Shown one piece after another: positions 7,592 through 15,608 of a stretch of 31,946 nucleotides of DNA. Where the stretch lies: NCBI GenBank assembly GCA_902494765.1, contig CABUUK010000019.1, positions 1 to 31,946 of the forward strand, written 5' to 3'. The notes under the pieces are model-generated. The model was not told the DNA's origin and did not search any database. It was given only the letters and a program-made list of their open reading frames with translations. Within the stretch, counting starts at the first letter, position 1; each line of letters begins with the position of its first letter. Origin of the DNA: an uncultured Collinsella sp. (GTDB lineage: Bacteria; Actinomycetota; Coriobacteriia; Coriobacteriales; Coriobacteriaceae). The position numbers and the translations under genes are program-made.

Positions 7592-8572
7592 ATGAAATTC
7601 GCACGCGATTGTCGTTCGAGCGAATCCAACGAAGCAACCGCGCAGCTGCTGTTCGAAGCACTGCCGTGGATTAAGAACCTGACCGGCAAGACGGTTGTTA
7701 TCAAATATGGCGGAGCCGCCATGGTTGATGAGCAGCTGCGCCGCGACGTGATGAGCGACATCGTTTTGCTCAAGATCATCGGTATGCGCCCCGTCATCGT
7801 GCATGGCGGCGGCAAGGCTATCAACGAGGCGCTCAGCCACTACGACATCCCCGTCGAGTTTAAGAACGGCCAGCGCGTGACTACGCCTGCCACCATGGAC
7901 ATCGTGCGCGAGGTACTGGGCGGCAAGGTCAATCAGGAGCTGGTCGCGGCGCTCAACCACCACGGCAACCTGGCCGTGGGCGTGTCGGGCAGTGATGCCG
8001 GCACGCTCATCGCCGAGCCGCTCGACCCCGAGCTCGGTCGCGTGGGCAAAGTGACGCACGTCAACACCGACTATATCGAGCGCTTACTCGATAGCGAGTA
8101 CATCCCCGTCATCGCTACCGTCGCGGCGGGGGAGGACGGCGGTTTCTTCAACATCAACGCCGACACCGCCGCCGGTGCCGTTGCCGCGGCGCTCCACGCG
8201 CATAAGGCGATCTTTTTGACCGATGTCGATGGCCTGTACAAGGACTTTAGCGACAAGGACTCGCTTATCTCCAACCTAACGCTCGACGAGGTTAACGAAA
8301 TGCTCTACGGCGGCGAGGTCGATAAGGGCATGATTCCCAAGCTGCGTGCGGCCGTCGATGCGCTTACCGGCGGCGTATTTCGTGCCCACATCATTAACGG
8401 TACTACGCCGCATTCGCTGCTCCTGGAGCTGCTGACCGATGCCGGCGTCGGCACCGTGATCCATTCCACCGAGACGGCTTACGAGTTCGATACGCATCCG
8501 CATCCGCTTTCGACGTTTGCTGCGCGTCTGACCGAGAACCTTGACGAGGTCGAGAAGCTTCAGACGGTCTAG
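7592..8572 (+). CDS. argB: Acetylglutamate kinase
   Basis: ArgB phosphorylates N-acetylglutamate, the step often feedback-inhibited by arginine. The protein is 326 residues from ATG 7592, which has GAAAGGCGAGG upstream; a longer frame from TTG 7532 lacks family similarity and is not used. Visible motifs are VIKYGGAAM (phosphate-binding lysine and glycines), VHGGGKAIN (substrate loop), the NAG-binding segment INADTAAGAVAAAL and IFLTDVDGLY. An N-terminal extension ahead of the kinase core (about 30 residues) resembles the N-helix of arginine-sensitive hexameric enzymes. That suggests, without proving, feedback inhibition. Confidence 0.95.
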   Translation: MKFARDCRSSESNEATAQLLFEALPWIKNLTGKTVVIKYGGAAMVDEQLRRDVMSDIVLLKIIGMRPVIVHGGGKAINEALSHYDIPVEFKNGQRVTTPATMDIVREVLGGKVNQELVAALNHHGNLAVGVSGSDAGTLIAEPLDPELGRVGKVTHVNTDYIERLLDSEYIPVIATVAAGEDGGFFNINADTAAGAVAAALHAHKAIFLTDVDGLYKDFSDKDSLISNLTLDEVNEMLYGGEVDKGMIPKLRAAVDALTGGVFRAHIINGTTPHSLLLELLTDAGVGTVIHSTETAYEFDTHPHPLSTFAARLTENLDEVEKLQTV

Positions 8573-8641
8573 CTGACCCTCAGCCGCCCCATTCCTGCAC
8601 CCATAGCCCCGCGCCGTCTGGCGCCCAACGAAAGGCATCTC

Positions 8642-9925
8642 ATGTCACTTGTAGCTCAGCAATCGCTTGAATCCCATTACGTTATGCATACCTTTGGCCG
8701 CTCTCCGGTCGAGTTTGTCGAGGGTCACGGCATGAAGCTCACCGGCGACGATGGCCGTGAGTACCTCGACTTTCTTGCCGGCATCGGCGTGTGCAGCCTA
8801 GGTCATGGCGACCCGGCTGTGCTCTCGGCGCTCGAGGCACAGACCAAAAAGCTCATGCATGTCTCCAACTATTTCTACATCGAGCAGCGCGGACAGGTCG
8901 CGGCGCTGCTGTCCAAGCTTGCTAACGACGACGTAGATGGTGCGCGCGTGCTTGCCGATGCCATTGCCGCCGGCGATGAGACCACGGCAGCTGCTCTTGG
9001 TGCCCCGGCTGCGGACGAGCAGGTGTGGGAGACCTTCTTTGCCAACTCTGGCGCCGAGGCCAACGAGGGCTCGATGAAGCTTGCGCGCCTGTACGCCAAG
9101 CGTGCCGGTAATGGCGGCAACACTATCGTGTGCATGCGCGGCGGCTTCCACGGCCGTACGCTCGAGACCATTGCCGCCACCATGCAGGATTGGCTGCAGG
9201 ACAGCTTCCGCCCGCTGCCGGGTGGCTTTGTGGCCTGCACGCCCAACGATGTTGACGAGCTGCGTGCGATCTTTAAGCAGCTGGGGAGCGAAATTTGTGC
9301 CGTGATGCTCGAGCCGATCCAGGGTGAGAGTGGCGTGCACCCCATGACCGAGGAGTTTATGACGGCAGCGCGCGACCTGGCACACGAAGTGGGCGCCGTG
9401 CTTATCGCCGACGAGGTCCAGTGCGGCATCTTCCGCTCCGGCAAGCCGTTTGCATTCCAAACCTATGGCGTGGAGCCCGACATCATGAGCCTTGCCAAGG
9501 GCATTGCCGACGGCGTGCCCATGGGTGCCGTGGTGGCAAAGAAGGAGATTGCCGACGTGTTTAAGCCGGGCGACCACGGCTCGACCTTTGGTGGTAGCTG
9601 CCTGGCCATCACGGCGTGTGCCGCGACGCTCTCCGCGCTCGTGCGCGGCGATTATGCCGATCATGCTGCCAAGGTGGGTGCCTATATGGAGGCAAAGCTC
9701 GCCAAGCTGCCGCACGTGACCGAGGTACGTGGCCGCGGCTTGATGCTCGGCTGTGATTTGGATGATGCCGCGGGCGACGCGCATGATGTTGTTGCCCGCG
9801 CGCTGACCGCCGGTGCCGTGATCAACGCTACGGGTGCGCATACGCTGCGTTTCTTGCCGCCGCTCGTCTGCGAGGAAGCCGACGTGGACAGCCTGATCGA
9901 GATTCTGTCGGGTGTCTTGGGCTAA
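8642..9925 (+). CDS. argD: Acetylornithine aminotransferase
   Basis: ArgD is a class III PLP aminotransferase that converts N-acetylglutamate semialdehyde to N-acetylornithine; homologues often also act on succinyl-diaminopimelate. It has 427 residues, PLP lysine Lys286 in SLAKGIADG, the FFANSGAEANEGSMKLAR phosphate region and LIADEVQCGIFRSG. It is somewhat longer than the usual 400 or so because of an insert around residues 98-125 rich in Ala, Asp and Glu, just before the FFANSG motif. GAAAGGCATCTC precedes ATG 8642. It ends the argCJBD unit, and a terminator follows. Confidence 0.94.
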   Translation: MSLVAQQSLESHYVMHTFGRSPVEFVEGHGMKLTGDDGREYLDFLAGIGVCSLGHGDPAVLSALEAQTKKLMHVSNYFYIEQRGQVAALLSKLANDDVDGARVLADAIAAGDETTAAALGAPAADEQVWETFFANSGAEANEGSMKLARLYAKRAGNGGNTIVCMRGGFHGRTLETIAATMQDWLQDSFRPLPGGFVACTPNDVDELRAIFKQLGSEICAVMLEPIQGESGVHPMTEEFMTAARDLAHEVGAVLIADEVQCGIFRSGKPFAFQTYGVEPDIMSLAKGIADGVPMGAVVAKKEIADVFKPGDHGSTFGGSCLAITACAATLSALVRGDYADHAAKVGAYMEAKLAKLPHVTEVRGRGLMLGCDLDDAAGDAHDVVARALTAGAVINATGAHTLRFLPPLVCEEADVDSLIEILSGVLG

Positions 9926-9950
9926 CGCGGCGCAATAACTCAATTTGGAC

Positions 9951-10010
9951 CGGGTTCCGGACTGCGGAAGTGCCCTACGCGGCATGATTCAGCGGTCTGG
10001 AGCCCGTTTT
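9951..10010 (+). terminator. Terminator after argD
   Basis: CGGGTTCCGGACTGC (9951-9965) pairs along its full 15 bp with GCGGTCTGGAGCCCG (9992-10006), counting three G-U pairs, and TTTT follows directly (10007-10010). The loop folds into a second small stem GTGCC/GGCAT. A further perfect hairpin TGCCTTAG/CTAAGGCA lies at 10010-10030. Confidence 0.7.
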
Positions 10011-10041
10011 GCCTTAGATTTGCTAAGGCAGGGAGACCTGC

Positions 10042-10258
10042 TGGTCAAAAAACATCAAATATGAGTACTGTTACCGATTTGGTAGCAGCAATTTTGGACT
10101 AATAAGGCCAGATAGCAAGTCGAAATGGCGATGAAAGCACGATTTTGATTCAACTGTTAGCCCTTATAATGGACATATGTTGCGTAACTTAAGCAAATAC
10201 TGTCTATTTATATGTTGCAAACAAAGTAGCAGTACTCATTTTTGCCATTTTTTGACCA
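10042..10258. mobile_element. AT-rich element with 33-bp imperfect terminal inverted repeats (MITE-like)
   Basis: The left end TGGTCAAAAAACATCAAATA (10042-10061) continues as TGAGTACTGTTAC to 10074. The right end (10226-10258), reversed, reads TGGTCAAAAAATGGCAAAAA then TGAGTACTGCTAC. Over 33 bp five positions differ. The 151-bp interior is about 36% GC by my count, against clearly GC-rich neighbours, and carries a perfect TATAAT at 10165-10170 and a 9-bp direct repeat ATATGTTGC (10175, 10210). It has no coding capacity and I see no target-site duplication. It may be a non-autonomous transposable element or a large cruciform-forming repeat. Confidence 0.6.
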
Positions 10259-10259
10259 C

Positions 10260-10720
10260 GGCCTTTGTGACAGACGTGCTGGCGGGTTCGAATCCCATGC
10301 GCTGGGCCTGAAAAAGGAAAGGCCTCCATCGCCGGAGGCCTAACAATTCAGTGGTGGGCGATGAGGGATGTCCGCGTGCGGCTGGCGCCGCCCGCGCCCC
10401 GCTTCGTCGCTCCGCTCCTCGCGTGCTGCGCTGGAAAACGCTTCGCGTTTCCTCAGCTCCGCACCCTTGCGGGTTCGAATCCCATGAAATGGGCCCAAAC
10501 AAAAACGGTCCCCTTTCGAGGACCGTTTCCAATTCAATGGTGGGCGATGAGGGATGTCGCGTGCGGCTGGCGCCGCCCGCATCCGCTTCGTCGCTCCGCT
10601 CCTCGCGTGCTGCGCTGGAAAACGCTTCGCGTTTCCTCAGCTCCGCACCCTGGCGGGTTCGAATCCCATGAAATGGGCGCAAACAAAACGGTCCCCTTGC
10701 GAGGACCGTTTCCAATTCAG
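10260..10720. repeat. Tandem array derived from tRNA-Val 3' ends and terminators
   Basis: Two units of 186 and 183 bp (10352-10537 and 10538-10720) are nearly identical. Each begins with TGGTGGGCGATGAGGGAT, the exact reverse complement of the last 18 nt of the intact tRNA-Val at 10721-10796. Then follows a GC-rich block with the hairpin ACGCTTCGCGT, then a + strand tRNA T-arm-like piece GCGGGTTCGAATCCCATG, then a terminator hairpin AAACGGTCC/GGACCGTTT readable on the minus strand. A third, truncated unit (10260-10351) keeps only the T-arm piece and a different hairpin AGGCCTCC/GGAGGCCT. It stops beside the inverted-repeat element. Confidence 0.75.
10681..10711 (-). terminator. Terminator of tRNA-Val
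   Basis: AAACGGTCC (10686-10694) pairs with GGACCGTTT (10703-10711). On the minus strand the hairpin is followed by TTTTGTTT, a normal intrinsic terminator 10 nt beyond the CCA end of the tRNA. A near copy stands at 10503-10528 in the preceding repeat unit. Confidence 0.75.
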
Positions 10721-10796
10721 TGGTGGGCGATGAGGGATTCGAACCCCCAGCCTTGTGCGTGTAAAGCACCTGCGCTAACCGTTGCGCCAATCGCCC
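10721..10796 (-). tRNA. tRNA-Val (anticodon TAC)
   Basis: Read on the minus strand, the 7-bp acceptor stem GGGCGAT/ATCGCCC is perfect. The anticodon loop TTTACAC gives anticodon TAC. The T-arm is GGGGG-TTCGAAT-CCCTC, and discriminator A plus CCA are encoded. Length is 76 nt. It is the only minus-strand gene in the window, and its 3' end is the seed of the adjacent repeat array. Confidence 0.95.
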
Positions 10797-10806
10797 GTGC
10801 GGAGAG

Positions 10807-10812
10807 AGTATA
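10807..10812 (-). promoter_or_regulatory. -10 box of the tRNA-Val promoter
   Basis: On the minus strand TATACT lies 11 bp before the first base of the tRNA, a normal distance for a stable-RNA promoter. No good -35 is visible at 17 bp (GGTGAA). Confidence 0.5.
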
Positions 10813-10926
10813 GCAAAACAATCGCCTCATTCACCTCATATCCATTAAAGGTAACTCGCGCGTGTCACAGCGGAGCTGATTCAGTTGAGATTGCCTGAAC
10901 ATTCCGCCCCTCTTTACGCCCTCGGG

Positions 10927-10932
10927 TATACT
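10927..10932 (+). promoter_or_regulatory. -10 box of the asnB promoter
   Basis: TATACT stands 52 bp before the asnB start. I see no convincing -35 hexamer at the usual spacing, so only the -10 is annotated. Confidence 0.4.
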
Positions 10933-10983
10933 CAAAAGCTACTGATTCGATTTGATGCCCAGCAACAGCAGAGGGGATAGTAT

Positions 10984-12864
10984 ATGTGCGGTTTTGTCGG
11001 TTTTGTCGGTGGGACGGATAACCAATCCGAGGTGCTCACCAAGATGATGGACCGCATCGTCCATCGCGGTCCCGACATGGGCGGTCAGTTTATCGACGGC
11101 CGCGTTGCCCTCGGCTTCCGCCGCTTGTCGATCCTCGACCTGACCGAGGCCGGCGCTCAGCCCATGGCCAATGAGGACGGCAGCGTCGTCATTGTCTTCA
11201 ACGGTGAGATCTACAACTTCCAAGAACTCCGTTCCGAGCTCGAAGCCAAGGGCTACAAGTTCCATTGCGGCGCCGACACCGAGAGCCTCCTGCACGGCTA
11301 CGAGGAGTGGGGCGAGGCCGTCCTCGATCGCCTGCGCGGTATGTACGCCTTCGTCATCTGGGACAAAAAGAAGAACAAGCTTTTTGGCGCCCGCGACATC
11401 TTTGGCATCAAGCCGCTCTACTACTATCCCATGGCCGATGCGGGCGACGGCGCTCCGGGCGTGCTCTTTGGCTCCGAGATCAAGAGCTTCCTGGACTACC
11501 CGCACTTCCACAAGGCGGTCAACAAAAAGGCCTTGCGTCCGTACATGACGCTGCAGTATTCGGCAACCGAGGAGACCTTCTTCGAGGGTGTCTACAAGCT
11601 GCCGCCGGCGCACTACTTTACCGTCGATATCCCGACCGGCAAGATGAACATCGAGCGCTACTGGGATTGCGATTACTCTGCCGTCGAGAAGCCGTTCGAA
11701 GAGTATGTCGATGAGCTGGACGAGGTCGTGCACGAGAGCGTCGAGGCCCATCGCATCGCCGACGTCAAGGTCGCGTCGTTCCTCTCCGGTGGCGTCGACT
11801 CCAGCTACATCGCCGCTTGCCTCATGCCCGACAAGACCTTCTCGGTGGGCTTTGACTACAAGAACTTCAACGAGACCAACTACGCCAAGGAGCTTTCCGA
11901 TAAGCTCGGCGTCGAGAACGTCCGCAAGATGATTACCGCCGACGAGTTCTTCGGTGCGCTTGAGGATATCCAGTATCACATGGACGAGCCGCAGTCCAAC
12001 CTGTCTTCCGTGCCGCTGTGGTTCTTGGCCGAGATGGCCCGCAAGGACGTCACCGTCGTGCTTTCGGGCGAAGGCGCCGACGAGCTCTTTGGCGGCTACG
12101 CCTACTACGAGGACACGGTCCCGGTCCGCAAGTACAAAAAGATGGTGCCGCTGCCCATCCGTCGCGCGCTCGGTAACCTGGCGCTGCATATGCCGTACTT
12201 CAAGGGACATAACTTCCTGGTCAAGGGTGCCGAGATCCCTGAGAAGTCGTTCCTGGGACAGGCTCTGGTATGGCCGGAGCGCGAGGTCGACGGCGTGCTC
12301 AAGCCCGAGTACAACACCGGCGATGGCGCCTTCGAGCTTGCCGCTCCCATCTATGCGCGCGTGAAGGGTCAGCCCGAGCTGGTCAAGAAGCAGTACCTGG
12401 ACATGAACATGTGGCTCCCGGGCGACATTCTGCTCAAGGCCGACAAGATGTGCATGGCACACTCACTGGAGCTGCGCGTGCCCTTCCTGGACCGCAAAGT
12501 CATGGAGTTCGCCGAGCACATTCCCGACCGCTACCGCATCAACGAGAACGGCAACAAACAGGTACTTCGCCACGCTGCCAACAAGTCGCTGCCCGATGAG
12601 TGGGCCACCCGTCCCAAGGTGGGCTTCCCGGTGCCGATTGTCTACTGGCTGCGCGAGCAAAAGTGGTACGACTATGTCAAGGAGTACTTCACCGCGCCGT
12701 GGGCAAGCGAGTTCTTCAATACCGACGAACTCATGCACCTGCTCGATCTGCACTTTGCGGGCAAGGGCGATTTCCAGCGCAAGATCTATACGCCGCTCGT
12801 GTTCTTGGTGTGGTACAAGCGCTTCTTTATCGACGAGGACCAGCCCGCTGTTCAGGCTGCCTAG
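10984..12864 (+). CDS. asnB: Glutamine-hydrolysing asparagine synthase
   Basis: AsnB makes asparagine from aspartate, ATP and glutamine. The 626-residue protein begins MCGFVGFVG, so Cys2 is the glutaminase nucleophile after Met removal. The glutaminase half shows VHRGPDMGGQF, FRRLSILDLT and FNGEIYN. The synthetase half has the PP-loop SGGVDSS at residues 268-274 and LSGEGADELFGGY. The ribosome binding site AGAGGGGAT precedes ATG 10984. The gene is a single transcription unit with a terminator right behind it. Confidence 0.96.
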   Translation: MCGFVGFVGGTDNQSEVLTKMMDRIVHRGPDMGGQFIDGRVALGFRRLSILDLTEAGAQPMANEDGSVVIVFNGEIYNFQELRSELEAKGYKFHCGADTESLLHGYEEWGEAVLDRLRGMYAFVIWDKKKNKLFGARDIFGIKPLYYYPMADAGDGAPGVLFGSEIKSFLDYPHFHKAVNKKALRPYMTLQYSATEETFFEGVYKLPPAHYFTVDIPTGKMNIERYWDCDYSAVEKPFEEYVDELDEVVHESVEAHRIADVKVASFLSGGVDSSYIAACLMPDKTFSVGFDYKNFNETNYAKELSDKLGVENVRKMITADEFFGALEDIQYHMDEPQSNLSSVPLWFLAEMARKDVTVVLSGEGADELFGGYAYYEDTVPVRKYKKMVPLPIRRALGNLALHMPYFKGHNFLVKGAEIPEKSFLGQALVWPEREVDGVLKPEYNTGDGAFELAAPIYARVKGQPELVKKQYLDMNMWLPGDILLKADKMCMAHSLELRVPFLDRKVMEFAEHIPDRYRINENGNKQVLRHAANKSLPDEWATRPKVGFPVPIVYWLREQKWYDYVKEYFTAPWASEFFNTDELMHLLDLHFAGKGDFQRKIYTPLVFLVWYKRFFIDEDQPAVQAA

Positions 12865-12890
12865 CCTCGGCTGACGAACGCCTGCGCGTA

Positions 12891-12914
12891 ACGGCTCCTC
12901 CGGGAGCCGTTTTT
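12891..12914 (+). terminator. Terminator after asnB
   Basis: ACGGCTCC (12891-12898) and GGAGCCGT (12903-12910) form a perfect 8-bp stem with a TCCG tetraloop, followed by a run of five T. It is a classic intrinsic terminator. Confidence 0.85.
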
Positions 12915-12941
12915 GCGTGGGTGCGTTTCAGTTACTATAAA
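12913..12941 (+). promoter_or_regulatory. Likely murE promoter
   Basis: TTGCGT (12913-12918) and TATAAA (12936-12941) are separated by 17 bp. The -35 begins within the T run of the asnB terminator, so the two units are packed end to end. Confidence 0.55.
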
Positions 12942-12975
12942 ACCGTCCCTGCCAAATGGCTGAGAAAGGTGAAAG

Positions 12976-14538
12976 ATGCACCATTCGGATTCCGCGACCG
13001 TGACCACGGTCGATACGCTTGCCAAGCTTCTCGATGTGTGCGGCGAGCTGCGCGCATCAGAGCAGGTTGACGAGCGTGCCGTGACCGGCTGCTCGTTTGA
13101 TTCGCGCGCGGTCTCGGCAGGTGACGTGTTCTTCTGCAAAGGTGCTGCCTTTAAGCCCGCGTTTTTGAGCATGGCGCTCGATGCGGGCGCCGTCGCATTT
13201 GTGTGCGAGGAGTCACTGGTCGAGTCTCTGGAGCCGCTGGCGCAGGAGAGCGGTGCTGCGATGCTGGTTGTTGATAGCGTTCGCACGGCCATGGCCCTGT
13301 TGCCGCCGGAGGTCTACGACCGTCCCGACCACGACGTCAAGATCGTGGGTATCACCGGTACCAAGGGAAAGACCACGGCCGCTTTTATGCTCCAGTCGAT
13401 TATCAAAGCGGCGGGCGAGTCCTGCGGCATGATCGGCTCGGTGAGTACCGACGATGGCATCGAGTGCTACGAGAGCACCAATACTACGCCCGAGGCCCCC
13501 GAGGTCTGGCGCCATATCGCCAACTGCCGCACGTCCGGTCGCCAGTCCATGGTCATGGAGGTTTCGAGCCAGGCGCTCAAGTACCAACGCGTCGAGAATC
13601 TGCCGTTTGACGTGGCGTGCTTCCTCAACATCGGCCGCGACCACATCTCGCCGATCGAACACCCCACGTTTGAGGATTATTTTGAGAGCAAACTCAGGAT
13701 CTTTGACCAGGCAAAGACCGCCGTGGTGAATCTGGGCACCGAAGAGGTCGACCGTGTGCTGGAGGCAGCGTCGACGGCCGAGCGCTTGGTGACTGTTGGC
13801 GTCGAGCATCCCGAGGCAAGCCTGTGGGCGAGCGACGTACGCATGGTCGGCTTTAGCATCGAGTTCAACTTGCATGGCCTGTGTGCCGACGAGTCCGAGG
13901 CGGGGGAGAAGGTCCTGCTGGGTATCGCGGGAGACTTTAACGTGGAGAACGCGCTGGTCGCTATCGCCGCTACGCGCGAGATCGGCATCGGTATCGATGC
14001 CATCAAGAAGGGCCTCTCCAAACTGCGTGTGCCGGGCCGTATGGAGGTCGTGGAGTCGAAGGACGGCCGCGTGATCTGCGTCGTCGACTATGCGCACAAC
14101 CAGCTTTCGTTCCGTTCGCTTTTCTCGTCGGTCAAGCGCGCGTTTCCCGCCAGCCCGGTCATCGCAGTGTTTGGCGCTGCCGGCGGCAAGGCGCAGGAGC
14201 GCCGCGAGCAGCTTCCGCGCGAGGCCGCACCATATTCCGACCTGATGATTTTTGCCAATGAGGACCCGGCTCACGAGGACCCGATGAAGGTCTGTCGCGA
14301 GCTTGCCGAACATGTTCCCGACGATACGCCGAACAAGATCATCCTCGATCGCGAAGCCGCTGTGCATGCGGCGTTCAAGGCGGCGCGCGAGGAGTACGTC
14401 AACCCCGATGCTCCCACCATTGTTTTGCTGCTGGCAAAGGGTGACGAGGAGCTCATGCACGTGGGTGACGAGTTCGTGCCCATCGAGAGCGACCTTTCGT
14501 TGGCCAATCGCCTGATCGATGTTACCCAGTTTGACTAA
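12976..14538 (+). CDS. murE: UDP-N-acetylmuramoyl-tripeptide synthetase (MurE)
   Basis: MurE adds the third residue to UDP-MurNAc-Ala-Glu in the cytoplasm. The 520-residue protein has the Mur-ligase P-loop GITGTKGKTTAAF (about 126), ESTNTTPEAPEVW, FLNIGRDH, the DYAHN motif and a C-terminal ligase domain. The key substrate motif is NEDPAHEDP (428-436) where meso-diaminopimelate enzymes have DNPR. This looks closer to the DNPA type of lysine-adding enzymes, so the amino acid added is probably Lys or Orn rather than meso-DAP. ATG 12976 has GAAAGGTG upstream. Confidence 0.9.
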   Translation: MHHSDSATVTTVDTLAKLLDVCGELRASEQVDERAVTGCSFDSRAVSAGDVFFCKGAAFKPAFLSMALDAGAVAFVCEESLVESLEPLAQESGAAMLVVDSVRTAMALLPPEVYDRPDHDVKIVGITGTKGKTTAAFMLQSIIKAAGESCGMIGSVSTDDGIECYESTNTTPEAPEVWRHIANCRTSGRQSMVMEVSSQALKYQRVENLPFDVACFLNIGRDHISPIEHPTFEDYFESKLRIFDQAKTAVVNLGTEEVDRVLEAASTAERLVTVGVEHPEASLWASDVRMVGFSIEFNLHGLCADESEAGEKVLLGIAGDFNVENALVAIAATREIGIGIDAIKKGLSKLRVPGRMEVVESKDGRVICVVDYAHNQLSFRSLFSSVKRAFPASPVIAVFGAAGGKAQERREQLPREAAPYSDLMIFANEDPAHEDPMKVCRELAEHVPDDTPNKIILDREAAVHAAFKAAREEYVNPDAPTIVLLLAKGDEELMHVGDEFVPIESDLSLANRLIDVTQFD

Positions 14539-14645
14539 TGAACCATGATGGCGGCGGCGCCCTGAGTGCGCTGTCGCCATAAGCGTGTTCCCTCAATCAA
14601 AACATGCCGTCCAAGTCCAAACCCTTCTACGTAAACGGAGTAACC

Positions 14646-15557
14646 ATGTCCCACAATACCCTGCCGACCGTCGCTGAGCTTTCGGGCGAGATGCGCGAGC
14701 GCTTGGCCAAGGTCAAGTACGTCTTTACCGACCTGGATGCCACGATGCTCGCACCCGGCTCGTGCGTGCTACGCGACAACGACGGCAACCCCTCGACCAA
14801 ACTCGTCGAGGCCGTCGTGGCGCTCGCTCGCGCTGGTATTCAGGTGGTTCCCACCTCGGGCCGCAACCGTACCATGATCCACGAGGACGCGCGCGTGCTC
14901 GGCCTCAACTCCTACATCGGCGAGATGGGCGGCCTGGTCATGTACGACCTCAAAGCCAACGATTGGGAGTATCTGACCGGCGACATGCCCTACGACTCCT
15001 CTTGCGGCCTCACGCCGCACCAGGTGATCGAGCAGACCGGCGTGTGCGAGAAGATCATCGCCCGCTGGCCGCACAAGATCGAGTATCACAACGACATGTC
15101 GACCGGCTACAAATACCGTGAGGTCACCGTCGGCATGCGCGGCGATGTGCCCGACGATGAGGTTCAGGCCATCCTGGACGAGGCCGGCTGCGGTCTGATC
15201 TGGGCTTGCAACGGCCATCTGACTCACCTGTCCAAGCCGACGACGCTCGAGCTCGATCGCGTCGAGGACGGTCGCGCATTCAACATCAACCCCGCGGGTC
15301 TCAACAAGGGCGTTGCCATCGCGCGCTTCTGCGAGCACCTGGGGATCGAGCGCGAGGAGACGCTCGCGCTCGGCGATTCCGAGTCCGACTTCTACATGGC
15401 CGATCACGTGGGCACGTTCTGCCTGGTCGAGAATGGCCTGACGAGCGCCGGCGCGCCCGAGTTCCTGGCTGCTTGCGAGAACGCTTTCGTTACGCGCGGC
15501 AAAATTGTCGACGGTTGGGCGGCGACGGCAGAGCTGCTGGTCGCGGCGCGTTCGTAG
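14646..15557 (+). CDS. HAD-superfamily phosphatase (Cof / mannosyl-phosphoglycerate phosphatase type)
   Basis: The 303-residue protein has the haloacid dehalogenase motifs in order: motif I VFTDLDATML, motif II VVPTSGRNRTMI, motif III lysine in NKGVAIARF, motif IV GDSESDFYMAD. The large cap between motifs II and III places it in subfamily IIB, which hydrolyses sugar phosphates and related metabolites. The substrate cannot be read from the sequence. Motif I has Ala where most members have Gly. I use ATG 14646 with ACGGAG in front; the in-frame ATG 14604 would add 14 residues of no family character and has no ribosome binding site. A GC-rich imperfect hairpin (about 14547-14581) separates it from murE. 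Confidence 0.82.
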   Translation: MSHNTLPTVAELSGEMRERLAKVKYVFTDLDATMLAPGSCVLRDNDGNPSTKLVEAVVALARAGIQVVPTSGRNRTMIHEDARVLGLNSYIGEMGGLVMYDLKANDWEYLTGDMPYDSSCGLTPHQVIEQTGVCEKIIARWPHKIEYHNDMSTGYKYREVTVGMRGDVPDDEVQAILDEAGCGLIWACNGHLTHLSKPTTLELDRVEDGRAFNINPAGLNKGVAIARFCEHLGIEREETLALGDSESDFYMADHVGTFCLVENGLTSAGAPEFLAACENAFVTRGKIVDGWAATAELLVAARS

Positions 15558-15608
15558 CGCGGCGCCGCCGCACTTGGACATGTCTTTTCGAGAGAGACTG
15601 GTGAGGTA

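Noticed and set aside
10260..10340. A second intact tRNA on the + strand
   Set aside because: Only a T-arm-like GGCGGGTTCGAATCCCATG is present; I cannot find a matching D-arm, anticodon arm or acceptor partner.
10260..10720. CRISPR array
   Set aside because: There are only two full units, each about 185 bp and nearly identical throughout, with no unique spacers and no cas genes.
10236..10790. 184-residue minus-strand open frame, and overlapping frames on both strands
   Set aside because: It reads through the tRNA-Val gene and the repeat units; phrases such as SNPSSPT and MGFEP are translations of T-arm sequence, and the repetition mirrors the DNA repeat. It has no independent ribosome binding site.
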